Of a DNA stretch of 6,743 nucleotides, positions 1 through 6,548 are shown piece after piece. Each line of letters begins with the position of its first letter. Position 1 is the stretch's first letter. This DNA comes from Desulfobacteraceae bacterium (GTDB lineage: Bacteria > Desulfobacterota > Desulfobacteria > Desulfobacterales > Desulfosarcinaceae), in contig JALVRI010000110.1 of assembly GCA_027031325.1 (NCBI GenBank), positions 1-6,743 on the forward strand. The letters are read 5' to 3'. The notes beneath the pieces were generated by a model. The model made no database searches and had not been told where the DNA came from. It saw only the letters and a list, made by a program, of their open reading frames with translations. The position numbers and the translations under genes are program-made.

Positions 1-45
1 ACACAAAACCGCCGGTGGATTGGCCCCCCACCGGCGGTTTTGTGT
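1..45. terminator. Strong bidirectional intrinsic terminator
   Basis: The arms ACACAAAACCGCCGGTGG (1-18) and 28-45 are perfect reverse complements, giving an 18-bp stem around a 9-nt loop (19-27). The outer part of the stem is A-rich on one side and T-rich on the other (GGTTTTGTGT), so a U-rich tail forms in either direction. It begins 10 bp past the stop codon of the minus-strand methyltransferase gene and most probably ends that transcript. A gene arriving from the left on the plus strand could share it. Confidence 0.88.
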
Positions 46-55
46 TCAGGCGGCC

Positions 56-1054
56 CTACTTGCGGGCGACCATGATGCCTGAATCATTGGTTCCCCTGAA
101 ATCCAGGCGCTCCGCGTCCCGGAAGCCCGCCTCCTCCAACATGCGGTAAAGCTCGGACTGGCGGTAGGAACGCCCCTGCCCGGTGCGCAGGAGCATGTTG
201 AGCGAAAAGAGGGCCGGGAAAAGGGGCCCGGGGGCATGATCGCTGAGGATGAAATCGTGGACCGCCACCAGGCCGCCGGGCAAAAGGGCGGCTTGTACCT
301 TCTGCAGCAGGCGGATGCACTCGGGTTTTCCCAGGCTGTGCAGGATATGTGAAATCCAGACGGCGTCGTAACCTGCCGGCAAATCCCGGCGGGTGAAATC
401 GCCGGCGACAAAACCGACCCTCGCTTCCAACCCGAATTTGGAAATTATGCGCCGGGCAAAGGGCTCGGTGGTCGGAAGGTCGAAAACATCCGCCACAAGC
501 TCCGGATTTTGCAGGCAAAAGAAGATAGCGTAGGTTCCAGGGCCGCCCCCAAGGTCCAGCAGCCGCTTGCGTCCTGAAAGGTCGAGCTTCGCGGCCACAT
601 GGGGAGCGTTTTGGATGCCGGTATTGAACATCCCCATCAGGAAATTTTCGCGCCAGGCAGGATCGTCAAAATCGAGCGACGCTCCCTGGGGTGCTCCCTC
701 GCTCACCGCCTTGTCCAGCAGGCACCATGACCGGAGCAGCTGGTAGTGGTGCAGGATCATATAGCCAAGGTAGTCCGGGCTGGCCTTGGACAACCATTTG
801 GCGGCCGCCCGGCGGTTGGCAAAACGCCTTTCAGTCTTTTGCACAAGTCCCATGGCGGCCAGGGCTTCCAACAGCCTGGCCACAGCGTCCGGGTCGCCCC
901 CGACCTTCAGGGCGACCTGTTCGGCTTCCAGGGGAGCCTCTGACAGGCAGGTGAAAATATCGAGTTTTACAGCCGCCTGGAGGGCGCATCCCTGCCAGTA
1001 GGCGCCGGATACGGCCATAAGCTTGCCCGGGTTCCATTGGTCGCCGTTTTGCAT
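56..1054 (-). CDS. SAM-dependent O-methyltransferase, family 2 (dimerising type)
   Basis: This 332-aa protein has the two-part layout of the family-2 O-methyltransferases. An N-terminal winged-helix dimerisation domain (about residues 11-90, beginning in the helix around GAYWQGCALQAAVKLDIF) precedes a Rossmann methyltransferase domain. SAM-binding motif I is LLDLGGGPGT at 165-174. The acidic ribose-binding residue is D192 in VFDLP, and a second acidic loop is AGDF (217-220). The usual catalytic-histidine segment reads SHILHSLGKPE (235-245), so a histidine is kept (H239) but the HDW signature of plant and antibiotic O-methyltransferases is not. The family transfers methyl groups to hydroxyls of small aromatic or isoprenoid-like substrates; the substrate here cannot be told. 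The protein is cytosolic, with no signal peptide. The start is set by AAGGAG seven bases upstream of ATG 1054. It is a single gene followed by the terminator at 1-45, with no sign of linkage to the cas genes. Confidence 0.88.
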   Translation of the reverse strand: MQNGDQWNPGKLMAVSGAYWQGCALQAAVKLDIFTCLSEAPLEAEQVALKVGGDPDAVARLLEALAAMGLVQKTERRFANRRAAAKWLSKASPDYLGYMILHHYQLLRSWCLLDKAVSEGAPQGASLDFDDPAWRENFLMGMFNTGIQNAPHVAAKLDLSGRKRLLDLGGGPGTYAIFFCLQNPELVADVFDLPTTEPFARRIISKFGLEARVGFVAGDFTRRDLPAGYDAVWISHILHSLGKPECIRLLQKVQAALLPGGLVAVHDFILSDHAPGPLFPALFSLNMLLRTGQGRSYRQSELYRMLEEAGFRDAERLDFRGTNDSGIMVARK

Positions 1055-1181
1055 TTTTCATCTCCTTTTCGATCCTTTGATCATCTCCCCCAAAAACACC
1101 CCCAGCGGCTCCTTTCTTCCGAAATTGTCTGACCGCCCGGGCTCCATCTTTGACATGCCGGCCGCCGAAAGAAAGAGCCTA

Positions 1182-1210
1182 TTGACCGGTGCCGAATTCT
1201 TGTTTTAAAT
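1182..1210 (+). promoter_or_regulatory. Candidate sigma70/sigmaA promoter for the 106-aa gene
   Basis: A -35 hexamer TTGACC (1182-1187, 5 of 6 to consensus) is followed by a 17-bp spacer and TTAAAT (1205-1210, 4 of 6) in a locally AT-rich stretch. Transcription would begin near 1217 and leave an untranslated leader of about 85 nt before the ATG at 1303. It is the best hexamer pair I found in this gap. Confidence 0.4.
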
Positions 1211-1222
1211 ATGTTACCGTCT

Positions 1223-1240
1223 TCGATCCCGGCGGATCGA
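1223..1240. promoter_or_regulatory. Dyad just downstream of the candidate promoter (possible operator)
   Basis: TCGATCC (1223-1229) and GGATCGA (1234-1240) are perfect 7-nt inverted repeats around the centre CGGC. The dyad lies about 6 to 23 bases past the predicted start of transcription of the 106-aa gene, a usual place for an operator. It is followed by a pyrimidine run (TCTTTTCTCTTTC), so a weak leader hairpin or attenuator is an alternative. Short dyads also arise by chance. Confidence 0.25.
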
Positions 1241-1302
1241 TCTTTTCTCTTTCGGCAATTGACCCGGCTGGCAGTCGACAACTCAAGTGACGGGAGGAAA
1301 AG

Positions 1303-1623
1303 ATGAACGCGGAAGTCATCAGGGTAAGCAAAAAAAAGCGCCCCTTGCGCCCCGAGATCGTGATCCGGGACATTCAGAAGAATTTTCCCCACCTGGAATG
1401 CCAGAAAAGCGACCGGGACGGCCGCCGCCTGGTGGTCAAAAAGTCCCCCTTCGCCGGTGCCATGATCGACGTGGGACCGGACCGGCTGAAGCTGGAAGCG
1501 AAGGTACCGGCACCCTACGCGCGGGCCCTTGACCTTGCCCTGCTGGGAACCATTACCGCGGCCACCGGCCCCAAGATGGTAAAACAGTTGAAAAGCTTTT
1601 TCCGCCGGCGTTACGCGGGGTGA
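1303..1623 (+). CDS. Hypothetical protein, 106 aa, basic
   Basis: I do not recognise this protein. The start is well supported by GGGAGGAAAAG immediately upstream of the ATG. The N-terminus (VIRVSKKKRPLRPEIVIRD) and C-terminus (MVKQLKSFFRRRYAG) are strongly basic, and the middle alternates short predicted strands (RRLVVKK, AMIDVGPDRLKLEAKV) with one hydrophobic helix (ARALDLALLGTITAATG, about 75-91). There is no signal peptide or metal-binding motif, and the helix is too short and mixed to call a membrane span. The basic ends could fit nucleic-acid or membrane-surface contact, but that is guesswork. It is transcribed divergently from the methyltransferase and converges on the small acidic ORF, 15 bp away. 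GC-rich third positions match its neighbours. Confidence 0.75.
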   Translation: MNAEVIRVSKKKRPLRPEIVIRDIQKNFPHLECQKSDRDGRRLVVKKSPFAGAMIDVGPDRLKLEAKVPAPYARALDLALLGTITAATGPKMVKQLKSFFRRRYAG

Positions 1624-1638
1624 TCCTCACGGCCGGGT

Positions 1639-1776
1639 TTAACCTTCGTCTTCTTCTTCAGGCTCATCATCAGCGTCTTCAAAGGCCTTTTCGACCTCCT
1701 CCTCGATGATGATGGAGATGGTTTTGTCCTTTTGCCTGTCTTTGCGACTCGACTTATTGCTGGATTCAGACTTCAT
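1639..1776 (-). CDS. Possible small acidic protein, 45 aa
   Basis: The minus strand from ATG 1776 to TAA 1639 encodes 45 residues with a sharply divided composition: a basic, serine-rich start (MKSESSNKSSRKDRQKDK), a short hydrophobic strand or helix (TISIIIEEEVEKAF), and an acidic tail (DADDEPEEEDEG). This organised composition, unlike random GC-rich sequence, argues for a real gene. So does the good promoter 32 bp upstream (1815-1843). Against it, there is no visible Shine-Dalgarno sequence, an in-frame stop lies about 30 bases upstream, and no alternative start exists between them. It lies downstream of cas2 in the same direction but has its own promoter, so it is probably not part of the cas operon. 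I do not recognise a family, and a non-coding transcript is the main alternative. Confidence 0.4.
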   Translation of the reverse strand: MKSESSNKSSRKDRQKDKTISIIIEEEVEKAFEDADDEPEEEDEG

Positions 1777-1814
1777 TGAAGCGGCGATGTGGTTTAAGGT
1801 TTTTGTTTACCGTG

Positions 1815-1843
1815 ATCATGCCATCCCGGGCCCGAATTGTCAA
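1815..1843 (-). promoter_or_regulatory. Candidate sigma70/sigmaA promoter for the small acidic ORF
   Basis: On the minus strand a perfect -35 TTGACA (1843-1838) is followed by exactly 17 bp and CATGAT (1820-1815, 4 of 6). Transcription would start near 1808, giving a leader of about 32 nt before ATG 1776. It is the best promoter match I found in the window and lies in the 140-bp gap after cas2. Confidence 0.5.
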
Positions 1844-1916
1844 AACCCATCAACACCCGTTGCAACTTTCATCCCCGCCCGAATCCATATCCGCTGTCAC
1901 TTCCATCCGGCCGGGT

Positions 1917-2195
1917 TCAAACGACCCTGAACTTTTCCCCGGCCACCGGAAGGTTCTGACCGGCGAACTCGACCCTGGCAACACAACCCCGGCAAAGGAT
2001 GTAATAGCGCAGGCTGTCTTCGGTATGGTCGATCAGGTCTTCAAGCCGGCTTTTCAGCTCGAGGTAACGCTTTTCCGTCAGGTTGGGGCACTCGAAGACC
2101 GACTTCTGGACCCTGTAGCCATGGTCTTCCAGGGCGCGGGCCACCTTGCGCCGGGCCTTGTCGCCGGCTATGTCGAAACAGACAAGGACAAACAT
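1917..2195 (-). CDS. cas2: CRISPR-associated endonuclease Cas2
   Basis: This 92-aa protein has the normal Cas2 length and the ferredoxin-like start MFVLVCFDIAGDKARRKVAR, with the conserved acidic residue D8 at the end of strand 1. It continues with the typical segment HGYRVQKSVFEC and a central helix (EKRYLELKSRLEDLI). Cas2 dimers bridge two Cas1 dimers in the complex that inserts new spacers into the array. The start at 2195 is fixed by AAGGTGAG five bases upstream, and it begins 12 bp past the cas1 stop, so the two are co-transcribed and probably translationally coupled. It is the last gene of the operon. No clear intrinsic terminator follows it. Confidence 0.95.
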   Translation of the reverse strand: MFVLVCFDIAGDKARRKVARALEDHGYRVQKSVFECPNLTEKRYLELKSRLEDLIDHTEDSLRYYILCRGCVARVEFAGQNLPVAGEKFRVV

Positions 2196-2207
2196 GGTCG
2201 CTCACCT

Positions 2208-3251
2208 TCAGTAGCGCGGGCGGAAAGGTTCGTAGCCCGGATCGTTTTCCAGCAGCTTCCCGGCGAAGGCCGCCGCCTGGCCGTGTATCAGGCCGCGATA
2301 GGTGACCGGCCGCTCGGCCCCCGCGTACTTCACCCGGCGTGACATCAGCTTTTCGTAGGCCGCCAGGAAGGTCCGCATGATCTCGGGCTTCATCTCCACC
2401 GGCCTCCGGCTGCGCATCTGGTGTTCATCCACGAAACTTTCCGGCGCCGGACGGAAAACGAAATCCGCCGGTCTGATCATCTTGCGGTTGACAAGCGCCA
2501 GTACCAGCCTTTCTCCCAGGATGCGGTACTCTTCGACAAGGTCGCATGCCAGCGAAGGCCTTCCATGGCTCACCTCGTGCAAAGCGCCCAGGTAGGGGTC
2601 CAGGCCGACGGTCTTGATGGCGGAAAGGACCTCGTTGGTCAGGAGGGTGTAGGCAAAAGACAGTAAGGCGTTGACCGGGTCCCGGGGCGGACGGCGGTTA
2701 CGGCCCCGGAAAACGAAAGCCTCGTTTTTGATCAGACGGCCGAACACCTGGTAAAAAAGGCGGGTGGCGGCCCCTTCCATCCCCCTGATCCTGTCGAGGG
2801 AATTTTCATCCTGTCCGAGCCTTTCTCCCAGAGCCTTGAGAGCGGCGGCGGCCCTGACAAGATCCTGGTCATTGGCCCTTTGGCCCCGGGCCAGCAAGAG
2901 GCCGAGCATGTTGTCGATCTTGCCCCTGACCAGCCCGGCAGCCAGCCGGCAAGCGAACTTTTCCCGGCCCAGGTTGCGGTACTGGGCCTGCCGCAGGGCA
3001 ACGTGGCGGTGCTCGTCGATCGCCAGGCGGGCCCTGAACCTGCCGGTGGGGGTCAAAAAGACCGTCTCGATACGGTTGGATATGAGAAAGTCCATCACCG
3101 CACCGGTCAAAGAGACGTAACCCACCAGCACCAGGCGCTTCAGGCCGGCCGCAGGGAGCTTGTCGATGACCCGGCCCCGGCTGACGACCCTGAGCTGTGA
3201 ACCCTGTCTGTGAAGATAAGCTCCGGATATGGTGATATAAACAGACTCCAT
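2208..3251 (-). CDS. cas1: CRISPR-associated integrase Cas1
   Basis: This 347-aa protein is a full-length Cas1, the metal-dependent integrase that joins protospacer ends to the first repeat of the array. The N-terminal beta domain (MESVYITISGAYLHRQGSQ onward, to about residue 75) is followed by the all-helical catalytic domain. Its metal ligands are present: E159 in RIRGMEGAATR, H225 in LGALHEV, and D237 with E240 in SLACDLVEEYR. The segment RDPVNALLSFAYTLLTNEV (190-208) is the usual Cas1 family hallmark. No reverse transcriptase or Cas6 domain is fused to it. It starts 24 bp after the primase gene, with AAGGGG nine bases before ATG 3251. The family assignment is very secure; the CRISPR subtype is not determined by this gene alone. 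Confidence 0.97.
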   Translation of the reverse strand: MESVYITISGAYLHRQGSQLRVVSRGRVIDKLPAAGLKRLVLVGYVSLTGAVMDFLISNRIETVFLTPTGRFRARLAIDEHRHVALRQAQYRNLGREKFACRLAAGLVRGKIDNMLGLLLARGQRANDQDLVRAAAALKALGERLGQDENSLDRIRGMEGAATRLFYQVFGRLIKNEAFVFRGRNRRPPRDPVNALLSFAYTLLTNEVLSAIKTVGLDPYLGALHEVSHGRPSLACDLVEEYRILGERLVLALVNRKMIRPADFVFRPAPESFVDEHQMRSRRPVEMKPEIMRTFLAAYEKLMSRRVKYAGAERPVTYRGLIHGQAAAFAGKLLENDPGYEPFRPRY

Positions 3252-3275
3252 GACAACTTACCCCTTCCATCTTCC

Positions 3276-4886
3276 TCATTTCAGAAAGCGCCTCACCCGG
3301 CCCAGGGCCTCTTCCAGGTTGTCCAGGGCCGCCTGAAGGTTGTCGATTTTTTCGGCCTTCTGCTTCCAGTTGCCGCCAAGGTGCAACAAGGGATGCTGGT
3401 AAGCTTTTCCCCCTTCCAGGCAACAATAATTGCCAACGTAGTCCAGGAGGGAATGGATCCGGCGACATCCCAGGGGGCTTCCCCGCAGCCGGCTGAGCTT
3501 GAAATCCACCAGGTGGGGATTGTATTCCGGCTGGTTTCGCAGCAGGTAATGAAGAAGGGATTTTCCGCGTTCCAGAAAACCGATGGTCTGGAAGAGGATC
3601 TTTTCTTCCCGCAATCCGATTTCAAGGCCCCGGCGGCAGGCCCGCATTACCGCGGCCAGGGCCGGGCACCCGGATTCCAGCACCTCCAGCTCGGGATATG
3701 GCCCGGCCCCTTTTTGCATGACCGGATGCCTGACCACCTTGGCTTTTTGAAAAGAAGCCACACGGCCGGCAACCTTCTCCGGCGCGATGGCGCGAACGGA
3801 TTCCAGCAGCTCCAGCTGGCTTGCCAGGTCGCGTCTCCTGCAGGCCGGAAAGTAAGAGCGCTTCCCGCTGAGACGGTGGACCCCCAGGGGCAGTTTTACC
3901 AGGTTGCCCAGGCGGCGACCCTCCAGGCTGTCCTGCTTGGGAAACAGCTCGAGTTGGAAGCAGGCAAGATCGCCCCCGAGATTCTCGACCAACGGTTCCA
4001 GCAGTTGGCGCACCTGCCCCGCCGGCAGCGGCTTTTGAAAAAAGAACCAGAAATGGTAACCCTTGGCGCCGGAAAACTCCACCAGGGGCGGGCTGCCAAG
4101 CTCTTGGCCGAATTGTTCCATCTGCCTTGCAAGGTAGTCCTTCTCGCGGGCTATGCGGCTGCGGGTAGCGGCGTCCGGCCTTTGGCCGCGCAAGCTTTTC
4201 TTCAGGTCCGCATCGACAACGGCGGTTTTAACGCTGCTGTCTTCAAGCATGAGGTAGATACCGTATGTCGCCTTGCCGCTGAAATGATCTTCCAGATCCG
4301 CAGGTTCCATCGGCCGGCGCACCGGCACGTATCCCGACCTGCCGGTTCGGCGGTCGGCCCACTGGCGGGCGAAGCAATCGCGGCGGCCGTAAAACAGGCT
4401 CCCGAACCTCTGCTTGAGCCGACGCATCTTTTCAAGCTCCAGGAACGGCTCCAGACCTGCCTCCAGTTCGGCAGCCCCGGCCCCGGGGCTTGCCTTTGCC
4501 ACAACCTCTTTCCAGGATGCGGTATCCATCCTCTTGCCGGCGGTGGCGGCCAGGGCGGCGATTTCCTTTTGGCGCCCCAGGATGGCCAGCAACTCGAGCC
4601 TCCTTTTCCAGGCCTGGCTGTTTTCTGGATCGTCGCGGTTGACGGCGGCCAGGATTTCCAGGGCCGCCTCGACCCTGCCGGCAAGCTGGGCCAGGTAGGC
4701 CCATTTCAGCCGTTGCCGGGAGTTCATTTTCTCCCAGCGCCGGTCTTTTGCCAGGAAGCGGCCGATCCTTTCCCTGTCACGGCCTTCAAGCAGGCGGGCT
4801 TCCAGGCGCTCGATAACCAGCCGGAATTCAACCGACGCTGCGCAGGGCCGCCTGGCTCCTTTTTTGTTGACAACCTGTTTTTGCAT
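3276..4886 (-). CDS. CRISPR-associated primase-polymerase (AEP superfamily, CAPP-like)
   Basis: From ATG 4886 this is a 536-aa protein. Residues about 55-115 look like one or two TPR-type helical hairpins (RLKWAYLAQLAGRVEAALEI). An archaeo-eukaryotic primase catalytic core follows: YGIYLMLEDS leads into motif I, AVVDADL, with metal ligands D225 and D227; motif II is SGAKGYHFW with H278; and ELFPKQDSL...GNLVKLPLG (313-335) forms the third motif region. This pattern matches primases of the TOTE/CAPP group, which copy and prime DNA or RNA and are known next to cas1-cas2. The C-terminal part (about 400-490) has cysteines C407, C474 and C488/C489 spaced like a metal- or Fe-S-binding module such as the primase large-subunit C-domain; that is inference. 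The last 30 residues form a charged amphipathic helix. The frame stays open to 5141, but ATG 4886 has AGGAGG ten bases upstream. An internal ATG at 4727 with GGGAG is an alternative start. Confidence 0.88.
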   Translation of the reverse strand: MQKQVVNKKGARRPCAASVEFRLVIERLEARLLEGRDRERIGRFLAKDRRWEKMNSRQRLKWAYLAQLAGRVEAALEILAAVNRDDPENSQAWKRRLELLAILGRQKEIAALAATAGKRMDTASWKEVVAKASPGAGAAELEAGLEPFLELEKMRRLKQRFGSLFYGRRDCFARQWADRRTGRSGYVPVRRPMEPADLEDHFSGKATYGIYLMLEDSSVKTAVVDADLKKSLRGQRPDAATRSRIAREKDYLARQMEQFGQELGSPPLVEFSGAKGYHFWFFFQKPLPAGQVRQLLEPLVENLGGDLACFQLELFPKQDSLEGRRLGNLVKLPLGVHRLSGKRSYFPACRRRDLASQLELLESVRAIAPEKVAGRVASFQKAKVVRHPVMQKGAGPYPELEVLESGCPALAAVMRACRRGLEIGLREEKILFQTIGFLERGKSLLHYLLRNQPEYNPHLVDFKLSRLRGSPLGCRRIHSLLDYVGNYCCLEGGKAYQHPLLHLGGNWKQKAEKIDNLQAALDNLEEALGRVRRFLK

Positions 4887-6225
4887 CTTCTCCGGCCCTC
4901 CTGATTGCGTTTTCCAGCTTTGCCAGCCGGGGATGATCCGGGCAGTGCCGCCGCATCTGTTCCAGCACACCGCGGGCCGTGTCAAGGTGCCCGGCCCGCA
5001 AGGCTCCAAGGGCCTTCCAGAAAAGCCCCTCGGGATAATGGTTGATCCACTTGCGCCTGAAAAAATCATCCGCCTCGCCTCCCAGCTCCATGGCGGCGGT
5101 GAAATCTCCGCTAAGGTAGGCGATGCCGGCCAGCTTGACACAGGTCTTGTGGCGGCTGCGGCCGTCCTTTTCCCGGGCTGCCTGCAAGACGGCCCGGGCC
5201 CGTTCCACCTGTCCCAGTTGTAAAAGGATATCGGCCTCTGTCCAGGCGATGTACGGCCGCTTGCGTTTCCGGGGCACCTGCTCTATTTCCCGGAGGGCTT
5301 TTTGAGCTTCCCCCATGGCAAGATAGGTCCGCGCCAGCAGCTCGGTCACATGGTCGGCCGGATGGCCGTCGTTGCAGCGCCGGGCGAACTTGAGAGCGTC
5401 CCGGGCCGCCTCGTACCTGTTCAACTGGAAGTTGATCTTGCCCAGGGCAAAGTACTTGTTCTGCCTTTCCAGGTAATTGGTGGCCTCGTCGGCGGCCAGG
5501 CATTTCCTGATCAGTTCCAGGGCCAGATCGCAGCGGTCCTGTTCCATGGCGGCCTTGGCCCCGTTATAAAGGGCCTTGATGTAATTCCTGGCCTCCTGGT
5601 GGCGCTGTTGCCTTTGCTCCGGCTCCAGCTGCTCCCAGTTGGCGATGGCCTTGGCAAACAGCGGCAAGGCCTTGCGGGGCTTGCCCTCCAGTTGGAGACA
5701 GAGCATTCCGTGGCGGTAGTAGTTGGTAACGCTGTCGGGCCGCAGCCTGCATGCCATCTCGAAATGGCGGCGGGCCATGCCGATCCTTTCCTTGCGCTGC
5801 TTTGCACTTAGCATGATCTCCCTGTTGCGGGCGGCATACAGGGAATTGTAGGCCGTGTAAGCCAGGCTGCTGTGGATCGAAAACTTCGCCTCGCCTTTGC
5901 AAAGACAGATTTCAAGCTGCTTTATCGCCTCGTCGAAGCGTTTCATCTGCCCCAGGGCAAAGGCGACCTTTTCCCGCAGGGGGCCATCCGTGTCGGTTTC
6001 GACCAGCTCGGGCATCTTTTCTTCCAGGGGATGGAAAAGGCCGACGATGGCGTCCCACTTTTTCTCCCGCATCAGCTCTGCGGCCTGTGAAAGGCTGCGG
6101 CGCAAGGTCCTGGCGGCGGCCCGGCGCGCAATGCCGATCACATCTTCCAGGCTTACAAGTTCGTCTTCCACAATCCGGCTCTTGGCGCCGGCGACATCGG
6201 ATTTGATCCCGGTATTTTGTTTCAT
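4828..6225 (-). CDS. TPR-repeat protein, first gene of the cas adaptation operon
   Basis: This 465-aa, almost wholly helical protein carries a series of tetratricopeptide-like hairpins. The clearest are at about 85-117 (FALGQMKRFDEAIKQLEIC), 169-196 (GKPRKALPLFAKAIANWE), 256-287 (YFALGKINFQLNRYEAARD), 293-352 and 400-432 (GHLDTARGVLEQM). TPR arrays are protein-binding scaffolds. No enzymatic motif, signal peptide or membrane segment is visible. Its place directly ahead of the primase gene, overlapping it by 59 bp, suggests that it binds the primase or the Cas1-Cas2 complex. ATG 6225 is preceded by AAGGGGGAAGCC, a usable ribosome binding site. The C-terminal tail (residues about 445-465, TGCQQKRSQAALRSVG) is read from the DNA that also encodes the start of the primase, so it is probably unstructured and poorly conserved. 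Confidence 0.85.
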   Translation of the reverse strand: MKQNTGIKSDVAGAKSRIVEDELVSLEDVIGIARRAAARTLRRSLSQAAELMREKKWDAIVGLFHPLEEKMPELVETDTDGPLREKVAFALGQMKRFDEAIKQLEICLCKGEAKFSIHSSLAYTAYNSLYAARNREIMLSAKQRKERIGMARRHFEMACRLRPDSVTNYYRHGMLCLQLEGKPRKALPLFAKAIANWEQLEPEQRQQRHQEARNYIKALYNGAKAAMEQDRCDLALELIRKCLAADEATNYLERQNKYFALGKINFQLNRYEAARDALKFARRCNDGHPADHVTELLARTYLAMGEAQKALREIEQVPRKRKRPYIAWTEADILLQLGQVERARAVLQAAREKDGRSRHKTCVKLAGIAYLSGDFTAAMELGGEADDFFRRKWINHYPEGLFWKALGALRAGHLDTARGVLEQMRRHCPDHPRLAKLENAIRRAGEDAKTGCQQKRSQAALRSVG

Positions 6226-6548
6226 GGCTTCCCCCTTTCAAGGTTTGCCAGGCAAAAGGTCATCCCGCGGCGTTCACTTTTAACCGGACCGGCCCGGGGC
6301 TGCCTGTTCTGTTTTATCCCTGTCCTTTTTTGTTGAGCCGGCCCTTGTGGGACATCATCCTGCCCGCGGCCGTCTCTAAATCTACAAACGGCTTTGGGAG
6401 GCTGTTTTTCAAAACAAATTCAATTTTTTTATTTTTTGGTGGGTGGGAGCGGGTTTCAAACCCGCCCTGCGTTTTCTTCGCCCAGGCGGGCCGGAGATAT
6501 GGCTTGGCAGCCGGCGGGCAAGACCGGGAATGGGTCAATTTTGGATAT
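6226..6548. other. Intergenic leader of the cas operon
   Basis: These 323 bp separate the array terminator from the TPR gene and should carry the promoter of the cas operon, which is read on the minus strand. The only pair I found is weak: TTGAAA (6459-6454), 17 bp, then AAAAAT (6436-6431). It overlaps the palindrome at 6449-6465 and a T-rich tract at 6423-6437. It would give a leader of about 200 nt. Minus-strand codons at 6314-6538 are open, but they translate through the palindrome and I do not call a gene there. Confidence 0.4.
6449..6465. repeat. Palindromic REP-like element, copy 1
   Basis: GCGGGTTT (6449-6456) and AAACCCGC (6458-6465) pair perfectly around one central base. Flanking GGG and CCC bases extend the symmetry imperfectly. 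The same core, with a longer perfect palindrome, recurs at 6610-6638, so this is a dispersed repeat family rather than a unique hairpin. From general familiarity, palindromes of the type GGGCGGGTTT/AAACCCGCCC occur in many copies in intergenic DNA of several bacterial genomes. Function is unknown. Confidence 0.6.

Larger units (their letters stand above)
1055..1302. other. Divergent intergenic region between methyltransferase and 106-aa gene
   Basis: These 248 bp separate two genes transcribed away from each other and should hold both promoters. On the plus strand I see one credible promoter (1182-1210) and a short dyad downstream of it. On the minus strand I found no hexamer pair with good spacing for the methyltransferase, only its ribosome binding site at 1061-1067. 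No convincing coding frame is present. Confidence 0.6.

Noticed and set aside
831..1061. A 76-codon minus-strand frame starting at ATG 1061
   Set aside because: Its start codon overlaps the ribosome binding site of the methyltransferase gene, and it is an out-of-frame shadow of that gene.
1856..1905. An 18-codon minus-strand mini-ORF just after cas2 ending in Cys-Asn-Gly-Cys
   Set aside because: It has no ribosome binding site and is too short, and nothing separates it from chance.
1776..2342. A 188-codon plus-strand frame across cas2 and the end of cas1
   Set aside because: It is antisense to two secure cas genes, has no ribosome binding site and no recognisable domain.
3210..4904. A 564-codon open frame on the plus strand opposite the primase gene
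   Set aside because: It is antisense to a gene with recognisable catalytic motifs, has low-complexity Pro/Gln/Ala-rich content and no family signature. Long antisense frames are common in GC-rich genes.
4887..5141. An 85-codon upstream extension of the primase frame
   Set aside because: It lies wholly inside the TPR gene in another frame, reads as Pro/Ser/Arg-rich noise, and ATG 4886 has its own ribosome binding site.
6490..6535. A possible fourth CRISPR repeat one period left of the last repeat
   Set aside because: The sequence one period (about 69 bp) further left shows no alignment to the repeat, and the terminator hairpin marks the array end.
6314..6538. A 74-codon minus-strand frame upstream of the TPR gene
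   Set aside because: It runs through the palindromic repeat, giving the residue string GGFETRSHPP typical of translated repeats, and it has no clear ribosome binding site. Its last codons (MMSHKGRLNKKGQG) look slightly gene-like but are too short to call.
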